A DNA stretch of 64,000 nucleotides from Flammeovirga sp. EKP202 (lineage in GTDB: Bacteria > Bacteroidota > Bacteroidia > Cytophagales > Flammeovirgaceae): the NCBI RefSeq assembly GCF_014534745.1, contig NZ_JACVVP010000032.1:24465-88464 (forward strand), written 5' to 3'. This document shows, piece after piece, positions 1 to 9,058 of this stretch (its first letter is position 1; each line of letters starts with the position of its first letter). Both the position numbers and the translations under genes were made by a program. The notes under the pieces were generated by a model, which made no database searches, was not told the origin of the DNA, and saw only the letters and a program-made list of their open reading frames with translations.

Positions 1-2355
1 TACGATAGTGTAGTTACCAGCAGCTACAGAAATATCACTTCCGTTATTTTCAAGAGTACTTCCGTCACTAGAACCCATATTGTAATCCCAGCTACCATTT
101 GCTCTGAATTTGAAAGCACCTTCTGTAAGATCGCCTGACCAAGTCCATGTTTTAGCAGCAGCATCGAAAGTCATTGCTGTTTCACCGTTCCATCCATTAG
201 GAGTAGCACTACCAATAACTCCCCATACTAATGGTGTTAATGAATAAGTAAGTGCCTCAGGGTTAAACTCTACTGCATAATGGTTAGCAGTTACAGGGAT
301 ATCACCACCTGTTGCAGAAACTTTACCTTCTGACTCAAAACCGTAGTTTGTACCAGTCCAATCATTTTTAGATGAGATTTTGAAAGCTCCATCTGCAAAC
401 CAAAGTGTATTTTTATACGTCTTAGTTGCTGCATCTGCTAAGTTCACAACATCATGCTCGTTGTGGCTCCAACCATTCAAGTGTCCAGCTAACCAGTATT
501 TCGCTTGAGCAGCTTCATATGGAGTAACTGTGATGGCAATAGGTGCAGAAACTAAATCTGGCTCATTTGCTCTGTGTGAAATCACTTGAACATCAACACC
601 GTAAGCTACACCAATTTCAGCACCGTCAAGTCCTAAGATTGCACCATTCAAAATGCTTGCTGCAACATCAACAGTCGTTGCTGTTCCAGTAGCTAATACT
701 GCCGTTCCACCAGAAGATTTCACTTGTAAAGTGTAAGAATCTACATCTTCTTTACCATACATAGAAGCAGTCCATGTAAATGTAGTAGCAGCACTTTCAT
801 CACTTTCAAGTACGATATCTGTTCTGTTAGCTGGAGCAGTTACTAAAGCTGGAACAAAGTGTTCTAATTCATAAGAACCTGCACCCAAATCTACATGTAC
901 TTTATATGTTCCTGAAACAGGAGCTCTGAAAGTATATAAACCGTCTTCTTCTACAAAACCTTCTAAGTAAGGATTGTTAGGGTCTGTTGTTTCTGTTACT
1001 TCAGGAGAACCATAAGTATTTGTAGCTACTAATTTGTTTTCAATTGTATCTACAACCGCTTTTTGTAATCTGAATGCATCAGAAATGTTTTGGTAACCAG
1101 TGAAAATGTTAGAACCTTCAGCAGTTTCTACTAAATTATCAGAAGGATTTAATCTCCAACCATTGTGGTCACCAACGATGAATAATGCATTTTCTTCTGG
1201 AATTTCAATTGGAGGTCCTTGGAATTCAAGAATTTTGAATTTTAATGTATTTACATTCACTTCCAAAGTGTATAAACCAGTTCCATTGTAGTTATCTACG
1301 TGGTGGTTACCTGCACCTGGATCAGTATCTAAATCAAAGTTAGCACCGTCAACAGAACCGTAGTTTGTACCATCCCAGTTTGGTTGGTTTGTGAATTTAA
1401 ACTCAGCTGTTAACCAAATTTTACCAGTGTAAACACCATCATTGTTTTCTGATACAAGATTCACTTTAGTCATTGAAGTTGGATCTTCTGGATCTGCATC
1501 TTCAATATCATGTGACCAACCGTTGTGTGAACCTGGAACCCATAAGATAGGTTGCGCTTTAGCGTACTCGAATTTACCGTAATCAGGACCCGCATTTAAG
1601 TCTGCTGAAGTACTGTATTTACCTGTTTCAGCAACAGTAAAAGCTACATCACTACCTGCTACTAATTTTGTTGGATCAGTTTCGCTATCTACACCGTAAA
1701 GGATTAAGTTTTCTGGCAACTCGTCTTCTTTGTCAGAAGATACAAACTTGTATTCTACACCTGTTTCTAATTCAAAAGTACCAGCATACTTGTGATCAGC
1801 ATTAGATGAGATCATGTATAAGTTACTGTCTTCTACTTTGAATTCAGGACCTTTTACCAAGAATAATTTTTGGTTAGAAGGATAGGGCTTTACGCTTGTT
1901 GTTAAAACATTAGAAATTGTAGTAGCAACAGTACCGCTGTTAGATTGGTTTGCGATTTTTGAAATTACTCTGATTGTAACATCATTGAATGATGCTGTAT
2001 CAGCATTTAGTTCACCTAAAGCCTTGTTGATTGTTTTAGATAACGTAGTATCTGTCAACACTTTAACATCTGATGTTAAATCAGCAAAGTTATCACCTAA
2101 TCCAATTTGTAATTGATATACAAGTGAAGCTGAAACACCCATGTTTGCTTCTGTCCAAACAAAAGATGCAAACAATTCTTCATCGTCTTCTTTTTCAGCA
2201 GTCTCTTTTGTTAGCGTATACTGATCTTTCAAATCTGTAGATGAAAGAACTGAAGGAGTAGTAGTATTTTTGTCAAATACTACATCCTCTTTCTCTTTAC
2301 AAGAATTAAACATTACTACTGTAAAGAGAATTAATATATAATTTAAATATCTCAT
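1..2355 (-). CDS. SusE/SusF-type outer-membrane glycan-binding lipoprotein (cut by the window edge)
   Basis: Open frame from ATG at 2355 to base 1 (785 codons) with no stop, so the 3' end is outside the window. By comparison with the paralogue at 7934-9013 only about 15-20 residues are missing. The N-terminus is a lipoprotein signal (FNSC, Cys about 19). Then come an Ig-like SusE N-domain (to about 130), a less clear segment, WVPGSHNGW-type modules near residues 268 and 388, a second SusE-like Ig domain near 510, and modules near 618 (WLAGHLNGW) and 710 (IGSATPNGW). Known SusE/SusF proteins are surface starch-binding lipoproteins that work with SusC/SusD. The protein is at least twice the length of its paralogue, as if a SusE and a SusF had fused. 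It is the last gene of a susC-susD-susE operon. The glycan specificity is inferred. Confidence 0.85.
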   Translation of the reverse strand, partial: MRYLNYILILFTVVMFNSCKEKEDVVFDKNTTTPSVLSSTDLKDQYTLTKETAEKEDDEELFASFVWTEANMGVSASLVYQLQIGLGDNFADLTSDVKVLTDTTLSKTINKALGELNADTASFNDVTIRVISKIANQSNSGTVATTISNVLTTSVKPYPSNQKLFLVKGPEFKVEDSNLYMISSNADHKYAGTFELETGVEYKFVSSDKEDELPENLILYGVDSETDPTKLVAGSDVAFTVAETGKYSTSADLNAGPDYGKFEYAKAQPILWVPGSHNGWSHDIEDADPEDPTSMTKVNLVSENNDGVYTGKIWLTAEFKFTNQPNWDGTNYGSVDGANFDLDTDPGAGNHHVDNYNGTGLYTLEVNVNTLKFKILEFQGPPIEIPEENALFIVGDHNGWRLNPSDNLVETAEGSNIFTGYQNISDAFRLQKAVVDTIENKLVATNTYGSPEVTETTDPNNPYLEGFVEEDGLYTFRAPVSGTYKVHVDLGAGSYELEHFVPALVTAPANRTDIVLESDESAATTFTWTASMYGKEDVDSYTLQVKSSGGTAVLATGTATTVDVAASILNGAILGLDGAEIGVAYGVDVQVISHRANEPDLVSAPIAITVTPYEAAQAKYWLAGHLNGWSHNEHDVVNLADAATKTYKNTLWFADGAFKISSKNDWTGTNYGFESEGKVSATGGDIPVTANHYAVEFNPEALTYSLTPLVWGVIGSATPNGWNGETAMTFDAAAKTWTWSGDLTEGAFKFRANGSWDYNMGSSDGSTLENNGSDISVAAGNYTIV

Positions 2356-2382
2356 TATTTTCTACTTTTGATAGCCTTCCAA

Positions 2383-4086
2383 TTAGTATAAAGGATTTTG
2401 AGTTAAATTAGGGTTTGCACCTAACTCTGCGTTTGGAATTGGGTAGTAACGATATTTCTCTTCGATTACTTCTTTACCATATCCGTCAGTATTCTCATTG
2501 TAAGTACCACCTTTCCAAGGCCAGTTTAAACCTTGTGAGTATTTACCAAATCTGATAAGGTCTTGACGTCTATGTCCTTCCCAATATAATTCTCTCGCTC
2601 TTTCATCTAATAAGAATCCTTCTGGATCACTTGTAGCTTTTGCTGTATACTCTGCTCTTAAAGCTGAAGATACACCTGCTCTGTCCCAGATTTGCTCGAT
2701 AAGACTCATATCAATTGAACCTGATTGTCTGTAACCAATTTCCGCTCTCATTAAGATCGCATCTGCATATCTGAAGAATGGGAAGTTAGTATCTACAAAC
2801 GTTAAGTTTGGATCTTTACCAGGGCTACCAAAACGGTTAATGTTCTTGAATTTCACAACTGCAAAACCATCAGTAAAATCTGATAATTTAGGGTTTGTTT
2901 CATCTTTCTTACCGATTACGTTATCGTCCTCATCTTTAAGATTGTGACCACTGAAGAACATATCTGTAGGAACAGCACTACCAGTAGTAGTTGCACCTCT
3001 TGGGTCAGCCATTACTCCTGCTGTGTTCTTGAAGTAAGAGATTAAAGAAGAAGTAGATCTGTGTCCACCCCATCCTGAATCAACTCCATATTCAGTTGAA
3101 ATCATATCACCACCTACGGCACCGTGTACTAAGAAAGTTGTACCACCCCAAGTTTGAGTAGATAAACCGTCAAATGACACTGCAAAGATGATTTCTCTTG
3201 ATAAGTAGTTATCTGACAAGAAGTTGTTTGCATATGATTGCTCCAATGAATAAATACCATTGATTGCGTCTAATGCTTGATTTGCTTTTGTCAAGTACTC
3301 GTCATAACCTGCTTCAGTATTTCTGTAGATCTTAGCGTTGATGTATAACTTCGTCAACATCATGTAAGCAGCACCTTTATCTACTTGGCCAATAAGACCT
3401 CTACCAGCATCTTTGAAGATTGCATTGTCAAGTGCTACTAATTCAAGAAGTTCACTCTCAATGTAATCAAAAATTTCAGTTCCTTGGAAACCGCCTTCTG
3501 GAGCAGTTGGAGGAGTTGAACCTACTGGGCTATTTTCGTCAATCATTGGAATACCATTTCCGAAGAAATCCAATGCGTGCCAGTAGCTAAGTGCTCTTAG
3601 TAAACGAGCCTCTGCAATCATACCCTCTAAATCTGCTTTGTCTTCACCTTCATAAGTTGCTACGTCACGAATGAATTGGTTACAAAGTGCAATTTGATAG
3701 AAAACTCTATCGTACATGATTTTTACGATTGGGTTGTCTGCAGTCCAAGTGTTTTGGCTCATTTGAGGCTGACCTGGGTCACCCCATCCATTTAGTGCTT
3801 CATCAGTTGGTAACTCTTGAAGTTCCCAGTACTTTCTGATGTATTGTGAAGCACCTTCATCAAGTCCTTGTAAATCGGCATCACCAGATGGACCTCTTTG
3901 TCCTGAAAGTGATAAACCTCCATATAATTTAGCTAGACCCAATTGATAATCGCTTACGCTTTGGTAAACTCTATCTCTTGTTGCTGAATCTGGATCTATA
4001 GGTACAGTATCTAGGTCATTTACACATGATGATAACATCACTGCCGCAACTAGTACTCCTTTATATAATAAGTTTTTAATTTTCAT
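2383..4086 (-). CDS. SusD/RagB family nutrient-binding outer-membrane lipoprotein
   Basis: A 567-residue SusD-family protein. The signal peptide ends in a lipobox (MLSSC, Cys21), so it should be lipid-anchored and surface exposed. The family caps its SusC barrel and binds the glycan through a TPR-like helical scaffold. Family hallmarks are visible: LARLLRALSYWHALDFFG-like helix around 190, RADAILMRAEI-type motif near 455, the RARELYWEGHRRQDLIRFG segment near 505, and the closing YPIPNAELGANPNL. It lies 17 bp downstream of susC and 27 bp upstream of the SusE gene, so all three are one operon. Its closest visible relative is the paralogue at 9059-10672, which shares the PGQP segment, the EGHRRQDL motif and the C-terminal ending. 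Confidence 0.95.
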   Translation of the reverse strand: MKIKNLLYKGVLVAAVMLSSCVNDLDTVPIDPDSATRDRVYQSVSDYQLGLAKLYGGLSLSGQRGPSGDADLQGLDEGASQYIRKYWELQELPTDEALNGWGDPGQPQMSQNTWTADNPIVKIMYDRVFYQIALCNQFIRDVATYEGEDKADLEGMIAEARLLRALSYWHALDFFGNGIPMIDENSPVGSTPPTAPEGGFQGTEIFDYIESELLELVALDNAIFKDAGRGLIGQVDKGAAYMMLTKLYINAKIYRNTEAGYDEYLTKANQALDAINGIYSLEQSYANNFLSDNYLSREIIFAVSFDGLSTQTWGGTTFLVHGAVGGDMISTEYGVDSGWGGHRSTSSLISYFKNTAGVMADPRGATTTGSAVPTDMFFSGHNLKDEDDNVIGKKDETNPKLSDFTDGFAVVKFKNINRFGSPGKDPNLTFVDTNFPFFRYADAILMRAEIGYRQSGSIDMSLIEQIWDRAGVSSALRAEYTAKATSDPEGFLLDERARELYWEGHRRQDLIRFGKYSQGLNWPWKGGTYNENTDGYGKEVIEEKYRYYPIPNAELGANPNLTQNPLY

Positions 4087-4103
4087 TGTTTCGAAGGTTT
4101 ATT

Positions 4104-7100
4104 TTAGAATCCAAGGTTTACTCCAAGTAAGAAAGTTCTAGGACGAGGATAGATGTTGTTATCAATACCTCCAGAAATTTCTGGATCTAAACCACTGTAT
4201 TTCGTGATTACAAATGCGTTGTTTACAGTACCGTAAACTCTTGCATTGATTTTACCACCTTTAATGTTGTTAAAGTTGTATCCTACCATGATGTTGTCTA
4301 ATCTGAAGAATGAAGCATCTTCGATGTAGTAATCAGATTGGAATTGGTAATCTTGGAAGTAAGTGTTAAGGATGTCTGTTGTAAGGTTTCTATTGAAACC
4401 AGAAACCGTCATGTTGTTCAAACTTTGGTTTGAGTTGACGTTATTGTAAACTTGGTGTCCACCTGCATAACGACCACTGAAGCTAAAGTCCCAGTTTTTA
4501 TAAGTGATTCTTGAGTTAATACCGATGTAGTAATCAGGGTTTGGATCACCTGCGATATACTTATCGTTAGCATCGATGTTACCGTCACCATTTCTATCTA
4601 CATAAGCACCTTCGATTGGTCTTCCAGTCTCATCATAAATTTGTTGGTAAGTATAGAAAGCATTAGGTCTTTCGCCAACTTGGTGAATTTGGATTGTTTG
4701 ACCAGTACCACCAGTGATATCACCTACATCTACACCTTTGTAGTTTGGATCTTCAACTGCTGTTAACTTCGTAATCTTAGTATCATTAGTAGTGAAGTTG
4801 AAACCTAGATCCCAGAAGAAATCACGTTTTTGAATCACTTTGTAGTTTAATGTTAATTCAAGACCTTGGTTCTCTAAGCTACCTACGTTTGTAAGTAATC
4901 TGTTTGTTAAGTTAGAACCTGCAGCTACTGGAATTGTGTTTAATAGATCGTTAGTAATTCTCTTATAAACATCAATTGTACCTGTTAAACGATCATCCAT
5001 GAAACCGAAGTCTACACCAGCATTGTAAGTAGTAGTTTCCTCCCACTTCAAGTTTTGGTCATAACCTTGAGGTCTGATTGTGTAGTAAGAAATCGGGCCA
5101 ATGTTTGGATCGTAGTATACGTGTTGTGCTTTTTCGTCACCGTAAGTGTATACAGGAAGGTAAGGATAATCTAATGGGTTATCAGATGAACCTAAGTTTT
5201 GCTGACCTGTGATACCCCAACCTAAACGAAGTTTTAAGTTAGAAACTTTGCTAGAGTTAGCCATGAAGTTTTCTTTGTTGATTTGCCAAGCTAATGCTGC
5301 AGCTGGGAAAAGACCCCATCTTGAATCAGGTGCAAATCTTGAAGTACCGTCATTTCTAACTGTTACAGTTGCAATATATTTGTCTTTGAAAGTATAGTTT
5401 AAACGACCAAAGAAAGATACTAAGTAATTTTCAGTTAAAACGTCACTGTAAGTAGCGTTTGGATAAACCTCTGGAGAATCACCTCTTGCGTTAGTTGCCC
5501 AATCGTATTTAGCACTCCAGAAATGTTGCCATGAATAACCTGCCATTACATCTAATTTTGAATCGATGCCTGCTAAGTCTTTCACATATTGTAAGTAGAA
5601 ATCAATTAATTCGTTCTTTTTCTCTTGCTCAAAAGTACTTGATCTACCACCTGCTTCAGGATCATTTACGTTGTATTCCCATGCAGCAGTAGTAGGAACA
5701 TTTACTCCACCACTCGCTTTAGAGTAATCATAACCAACGTTTAAGTTCGCTTTTAATTCCGGTAAGAAGTGGAATTTGTAATCTAATTGTGCATTACCAA
5801 TAAAACGGTTAATGTTTGATCTATCATCTTTTTGATCAAGTAATGCAAGCGGGTTACTTGGTGCAATAGAGATTGGGTTACCAGCTCCATCAACCCAAGT
5901 GAAATAACCACCAAACTTTTGGTAAGTATCATCATTTGATCTTGTAACTTGAGTAGGGTCCATGCTTAATGAAGAACCAATTGCTCCTACGTCTGCAAAA
6001 CGGTTTTTAACGTTCATGTATTTTGCAGAAACATTTACTGATAAGTGATCATCGAAGAACTTCGGCGTTAAGTTTAACGCTACAGTAGTTCTTTCCATAT
6101 TTGATGTCTTTAAGATACCATTTGAGTTATTGTAACCTACTGAAGCTCTGTAAGGAAGAAAATCTGCAACAGCACCAGAAACAGCCATATTGTGCTCCGT
6201 AGAAACTGCAGTTCTCATTAACTCATCTTGCCAGTTTGTATTTTGATCACCAGCGATTGATAAACCGTTAGTGTTACCAGTTTCTTGCATTAAGTTTCTA
6301 AATTGAGTAGCATCTAAAGCCTCAATTCTTCCTGTTTCAGTACCAAAAGATACATTACCTGAGTAATCAAATTTAACGCCGCCTTGACTACCTTTTTTAG
6401 TAGTAATAAGGATTACACCGTTGGATGCTCTTGAACCGTAGATTGCAGTTGCAGATGCATCTTTTAATACTGTAAATGTCTCAATATCATTTGGGTTTAC
6501 AGTGTTAAGCGGGTTTCTCATACCTGAGATATCGTTGTTATCGATTGGCACACCATCGATTACGATTAGTGGATCATTTGATGCTGAAAGAGATGAACCA
6601 CCTCTAATTCTAATTGTTGCTTTCGCACCAGGAGCACCACCACCAGCAGTAATGTTTACACCTGCTACTTTACCTGTTAATAGGTCTTGAGGTGAGTTGA
6701 TTGCACCTTGGTTAAAGTCAGAAGCAGAAATAGCTTGAACTGAACCAGTTGCGTCTTCTTTTTTCACGCTACCGTAACCAATTACCACTACTTCTTCTAA
6801 TTGTTCTGCATCAACTTCCATTGATACATCAATCACTGCTTGTGCACCAATAACGATATCTTTAGTTAAATAACCGATATAACTAAACGATAGCGTTTCA
6901 TCAGTTGCAGAAACATTTAGGACATATTGTCCGTCGAAATTAGTTGTTGTTCCTTGGGTAGTACCTTTAATAATAACAGCTACACCAGGCAAAGGAGTTC
7001 CATTTTCATCTACTACAGTACCTTTGATAGATTTTTCTTGTGCGTAAGTCAGATTACTCCCTAGAATAAAGAGCATACACAAGAGTGTACAAACAAAATG

Positions 7101-7130
7101 CTTGCTTGCAAAACGTAATTTTACATTCAT
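4104..7130 (-). CDS. SusC/RagA-type TonB-dependent outer-membrane transporter
   Basis: A 1008-residue SusC-family receptor. The signal peptide ends near AQEKS (about residue 31). A carboxypeptidase-regulatory-like domain follows (SIKGTVVDENGTPLPGV, about 33-118), then the TonB-box region EEVVVIGYGS, a plug (about 125-245, with VLKDASATAIYGSRASNGVI), and a 22-strand-type barrel ending in aromatic Phe (LGVNLGF). It imports oligosaccharides across the outer membrane using TonB/ExbBD energy, with SusD as lid. First gene of its operon. Upstream it carries the conserved 23-bp block and two operator-like sites also found before the second susC. The two SusC proteins are near-identical in the N-domain but diverge in the barrel loops, so they may bind different glycans or glycan lengths. 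Confidence 0.96.
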   Translation of the reverse strand: MNVKLRFASKHFVCTLLCMLFILGSNLTYAQEKSIKGTVVDENGTPLPGVAVIIKGTTQGTTTNFDGQYVLNVSATDETLSFSYIGYLTKDIVIGAQAVIDVSMEVDAEQLEEVVVIGYGSVKKEDATGSVQAISASDFNQGAINSPQDLLTGKVAGVNITAGGGAPGAKATIRIRGGSSLSASNDPLIVIDGVPIDNNDISGMRNPLNTVNPNDIETFTVLKDASATAIYGSRASNGVILITTKKGSQGGVKFDYSGNVSFGTETGRIEALDATQFRNLMQETGNTNGLSIAGDQNTNWQDELMRTAVSTEHNMAVSGAVADFLPYRASVGYNNSNGILKTSNMERTTVALNLTPKFFDDHLSVNVSAKYMNVKNRFADVGAIGSSLSMDPTQVTRSNDDTYQKFGGYFTWVDGAGNPISIAPSNPLALLDQKDDRSNINRFIGNAQLDYKFHFLPELKANLNVGYDYSKASGGVNVPTTAAWEYNVNDPEAGGRSSTFEQEKKNELIDFYLQYVKDLAGIDSKLDVMAGYSWQHFWSAKYDWATNARGDSPEVYPNATYSDVLTENYLVSFFGRLNYTFKDKYIATVTVRNDGTSRFAPDSRWGLFPAAALAWQINKENFMANSSKVSNLKLRLGWGITGQQNLGSSDNPLDYPYLPVYTYGDEKAQHVYYDPNIGPISYYTIRPQGYDQNLKWEETTTYNAGVDFGFMDDRLTGTIDVYKRITNDLLNTIPVAAGSNLTNRLLTNVGSLENQGLELTLNYKVIQKRDFFWDLGFNFTTNDTKITKLTAVEDPNYKGVDVGDITGGTGQTIQIHQVGERPNAFYTYQQIYDETGRPIEGAYVDRNGDGNIDANDKYIAGDPNPDYYIGINSRITYKNWDFSFSGRYAGGHQVYNNVNSNQSLNNMTVSGFNRNLTTDILNTYFQDYQFQSDYYIEDASFFRLDNIMVGYNFNNIKGGKINARVYGTVNNAFVITKYSGLDPEISGGIDNNIYPRPRTFLLGVNLGF

Positions 7131-7307
7131 AACTAAAAAGTTAAATTAGATTACTTTTTTATCATTAAAAAAAATGCGTATGACGAGCAGGGGTCGAAAT
7201 TGAAGAATTCAACCGAGCTCAAAAAAATCAGGTCAGACTTGTTATGTTTATAGTAATAAGCTAAACAATTTTCATTTTCATTTTTTCATTTTCATATACT
7301 TTTAATT

Positions 7308-7330
7308 TACAAGTGCAATATAAACACTTT
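7308..7330 (-). promoter_or_regulatory. Conserved promoter-like block before left susC
   Basis: This 23-bp block matches 14051-14073 at 22 of 23 positions in otherwise diverged leaders. On the minus strand it contains TATATTGC, one change from the Bacteroidota -7 box TAnnTTTG, so it may be the sus promoter. No convincing -33 TTG is seen here. The distance to the first operator-like site is 126 bp here and 127 bp in the other copy. Confidence 0.5.
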
Positions 7331-7455
7331 ACGTATTAAAGTTTAATTAATTTTTTATAAAAAAAACTTAAAATTTAACACCAAAAAAACCAAAAAAAGA
7401 CCTAAATATTGATATTTAAAGTAAATTACCTTGTTATTTGTTAAAATATGTGAAG

Positions 7456-7468
7456 CAAACGGTTTCTG
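7456..7468 (+). promoter_or_regulatory. Operator-like site A (CAAACGGTTTCTG)
   Basis: Member of a five-site set with core AAnCGGTTKCTR found before both susC genes and, in a looser form, before the pullulanase. The half-palindromic AAAC/GTTT with a CpG core resembles LacI-family operators. It lies upstream of the presumed promoter, which would fit an activator. The binding protein is not in the window. Confidence 0.5.
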
Positions 7469-7585
7469 AAATTGTTAAATTTAAGTTAAAATTGATGTTA
7501 TTTTTTAACATTTAAATAGATTTTATCTAATAAAAACTAATTTTTAACAGTCTTTTTTTAGCTACTAAATCAACATGATTTACCG

Positions 7586-7598
7586 AAATCGGTTGCTG
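7586..7598 (+). promoter_or_regulatory. Operator-like site B (AAATCGGTTGCTG)
   Basis: Second site of the left pair. The CGGTT core starts exactly 130 bp after that of site A, the same distance as between sites C and D before the second susC. Confidence 0.5.
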
Positions 7599-7880
7599 AA
7601 ACACTTATTATTAAAAATCATTCGAAGAGTAGCATGAAAAGATGAAGTTGAATGATAAAACCGAATACTGTTCACTCAAAAAGTCTTCTTCGGGTAGTAA
7701 TCGTAAATAAAAAAAGGGATCAATATGAATATTTCACTTTAATCCCATTTTCATTGAAGAAATGAAAATCTCAAATCAGACAATAGGTAGCAAAACAGAT
7801 GTACTAACCTATAAATAAGAAAGTTGCGATCTTTAGACTTCGAAAGAGGAGAATAATTTAATAAGGTCATATTTGAAACA

Positions 7881-7914
7881 AAAAAGCACATACTACTTCT
7901 AGTATGTGCTTTTT
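7881..7914 (-). terminator. Rho-independent terminator of the right-hand sus operon
   Basis: Perfect 14-bp stem (7881-7894 with 7901-7914) and a 6-nt loop. On the minus strand the stem ends in a T run. It sits 20 bp past the stop of the SusE-like gene at 7934. Confidence 0.85.
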
Positions 7915-7933
7915 GGCTGCTGAATACTTCAAC

Positions 7934-9013
7934 TTACTGTTTTTCCATTGTGTAAGTATAAGTTCCTTTTTCAGTGTTCAACAATAAAGTAATTTTATAT
8001 CTACCTGCTGAAACTGGAATATCTGGAGCGTTGCTGTCTGAAAGTTCACCATCCTTGTCACCTGCACCTAAGTTAATATCCCAAGTGTGGTTTGCTCTAA
8101 ACTTCATATGACCATCTTTAAGATCTACGATGATTGACCATGATGCTGTCGCTGGATCAAGCGTCATCTTTGTTTCATCATCCCATCCTAAAGGTGTAGC
8201 ATCACCGATAATACCCCACTCGATTGGAACTAGTTCATAAGTGAGTTCATCAATATTTACTTTCACATCATATAAGTTAGGGTCACCTACAGGAATATCT
8301 CCGCCTGTATCTGATAAAGTACCTTCTTCATCACCAAGACCATAGTTAGTGGCACCCCATCCTTTTTCAGTAGAAATCTTAAAGTTACCTCCGATAACTT
8401 GTCCTTCTTCTTCAGCTGACATCCATAATCTATTATTATAGTTACCTTGATTTTCTTCATCATGGCTGATTACGTCGGCATCGTTGTGTCCCCATCCATT
8501 GAAATTACCCGCTAACCAAAGCGTTGGTTGGTACCCTAAATAAGGAAACAGATCAAAAGAAGTGAAAGATGATGATAATTTAGGACTATCTTCTCCTCCT
8601 TCACCAATATAAGATTCAACTCTTAAAGAAACTCTTACTTCCTCTACTTTAGCGGGGTCAGTAACACCCGTAATTAAGTTGATAGTTTTGCTCACTTCTT
8701 TTTCTAATAAGGTGCTTGATGTTGAACTAGCTGTCGCAACAGTTAGAATCTCCTCATTTTCAAAACCTTCAACAGAAGCAATCAAGTTGTACTTGTACTC
8801 TGTATTTTTACCATAGTCCGCACTCGACCACTCAAGCGTTGTAAATTCTTCATTCTGCGTCTCTGCAGTAAATTCATACAATTTGTCTTCAGGAGCATTT
8901 GTGATTTCGGGTCCTACCCAAGTGTCATCTTCTCCAATTTGAGTAAGATCTTTATCATTGTTACAAGAGAACAAACTTGCTGTTAGAACTGCTAATGCTA
9001 AAATTCTTTTCAT
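7934..9013 (-). CDS. SusE-type outer-membrane glycan-binding lipoprotein
   Basis: A 359-residue lipoprotein (signal peptide with LFSC, Cys17). Layout: an Ig-like SusE N-domain to about 150, a first carbohydrate-binding-like module starting LWLAGNFNGW near 165, and a second module starting IIGDATPLGW near 265, ending in a beta strand (GTYTYTMEKQ). The modules match those in the C-terminal half of the larger SusE-like protein at 1-2355. SusE proteins hold starch-like glycans at the surface next to SusCD. Third gene of the right operon, 45 bp after susD and followed at once by a strong terminator, so the operon appears to end here. Confidence 0.9.
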   Translation of the reverse strand: MKRILALAVLTASLFSCNNDKDLTQIGEDDTWVGPEITNAPEDKLYEFTAETQNEEFTTLEWSSADYGKNTEYKYNLIASVEGFENEEILTVATASSTSSTLLEKEVSKTINLITGVTDPAKVEEVRVSLRVESYIGEGGEDSPKLSSSFTSFDLFPYLGYQPTLWLAGNFNGWGHNDADVISHDEENQGNYNNRLWMSAEEEGQVIGGNFKISTEKGWGATNYGLGDEEGTLSDTGGDIPVGDPNLYDVKVNIDELTYELVPIEWGIIGDATPLGWDDETKMTLDPATASWSIIVDLKDGHMKFRANHTWDINLGAGDKDGELSDSNAPDIPVSAGRYKITLLLNTEKGTYTYTMEKQ

Positions 9014-9058
9014 AACTATATATTTTTAAGGAACATTATTTTTTATAATGTATACCTA

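Larger units (their letters stand above)
7131..7933. other. 803-bp intergenic region between the two sus operons
   Basis: No gene seen. It holds the promoter region of the left susC (minus strand): a conserved 23-bp block at 7308-7330 and operator-like sites at 7456-7468 and 7586-7598. It also holds the terminator of the right operon at 7881-7914. If the block is the promoter, the leader would be about 170 nt. The stretch is very AT-rich. Bases 7700-7880 have only weak inverted repeats. Confidence 0.7.
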
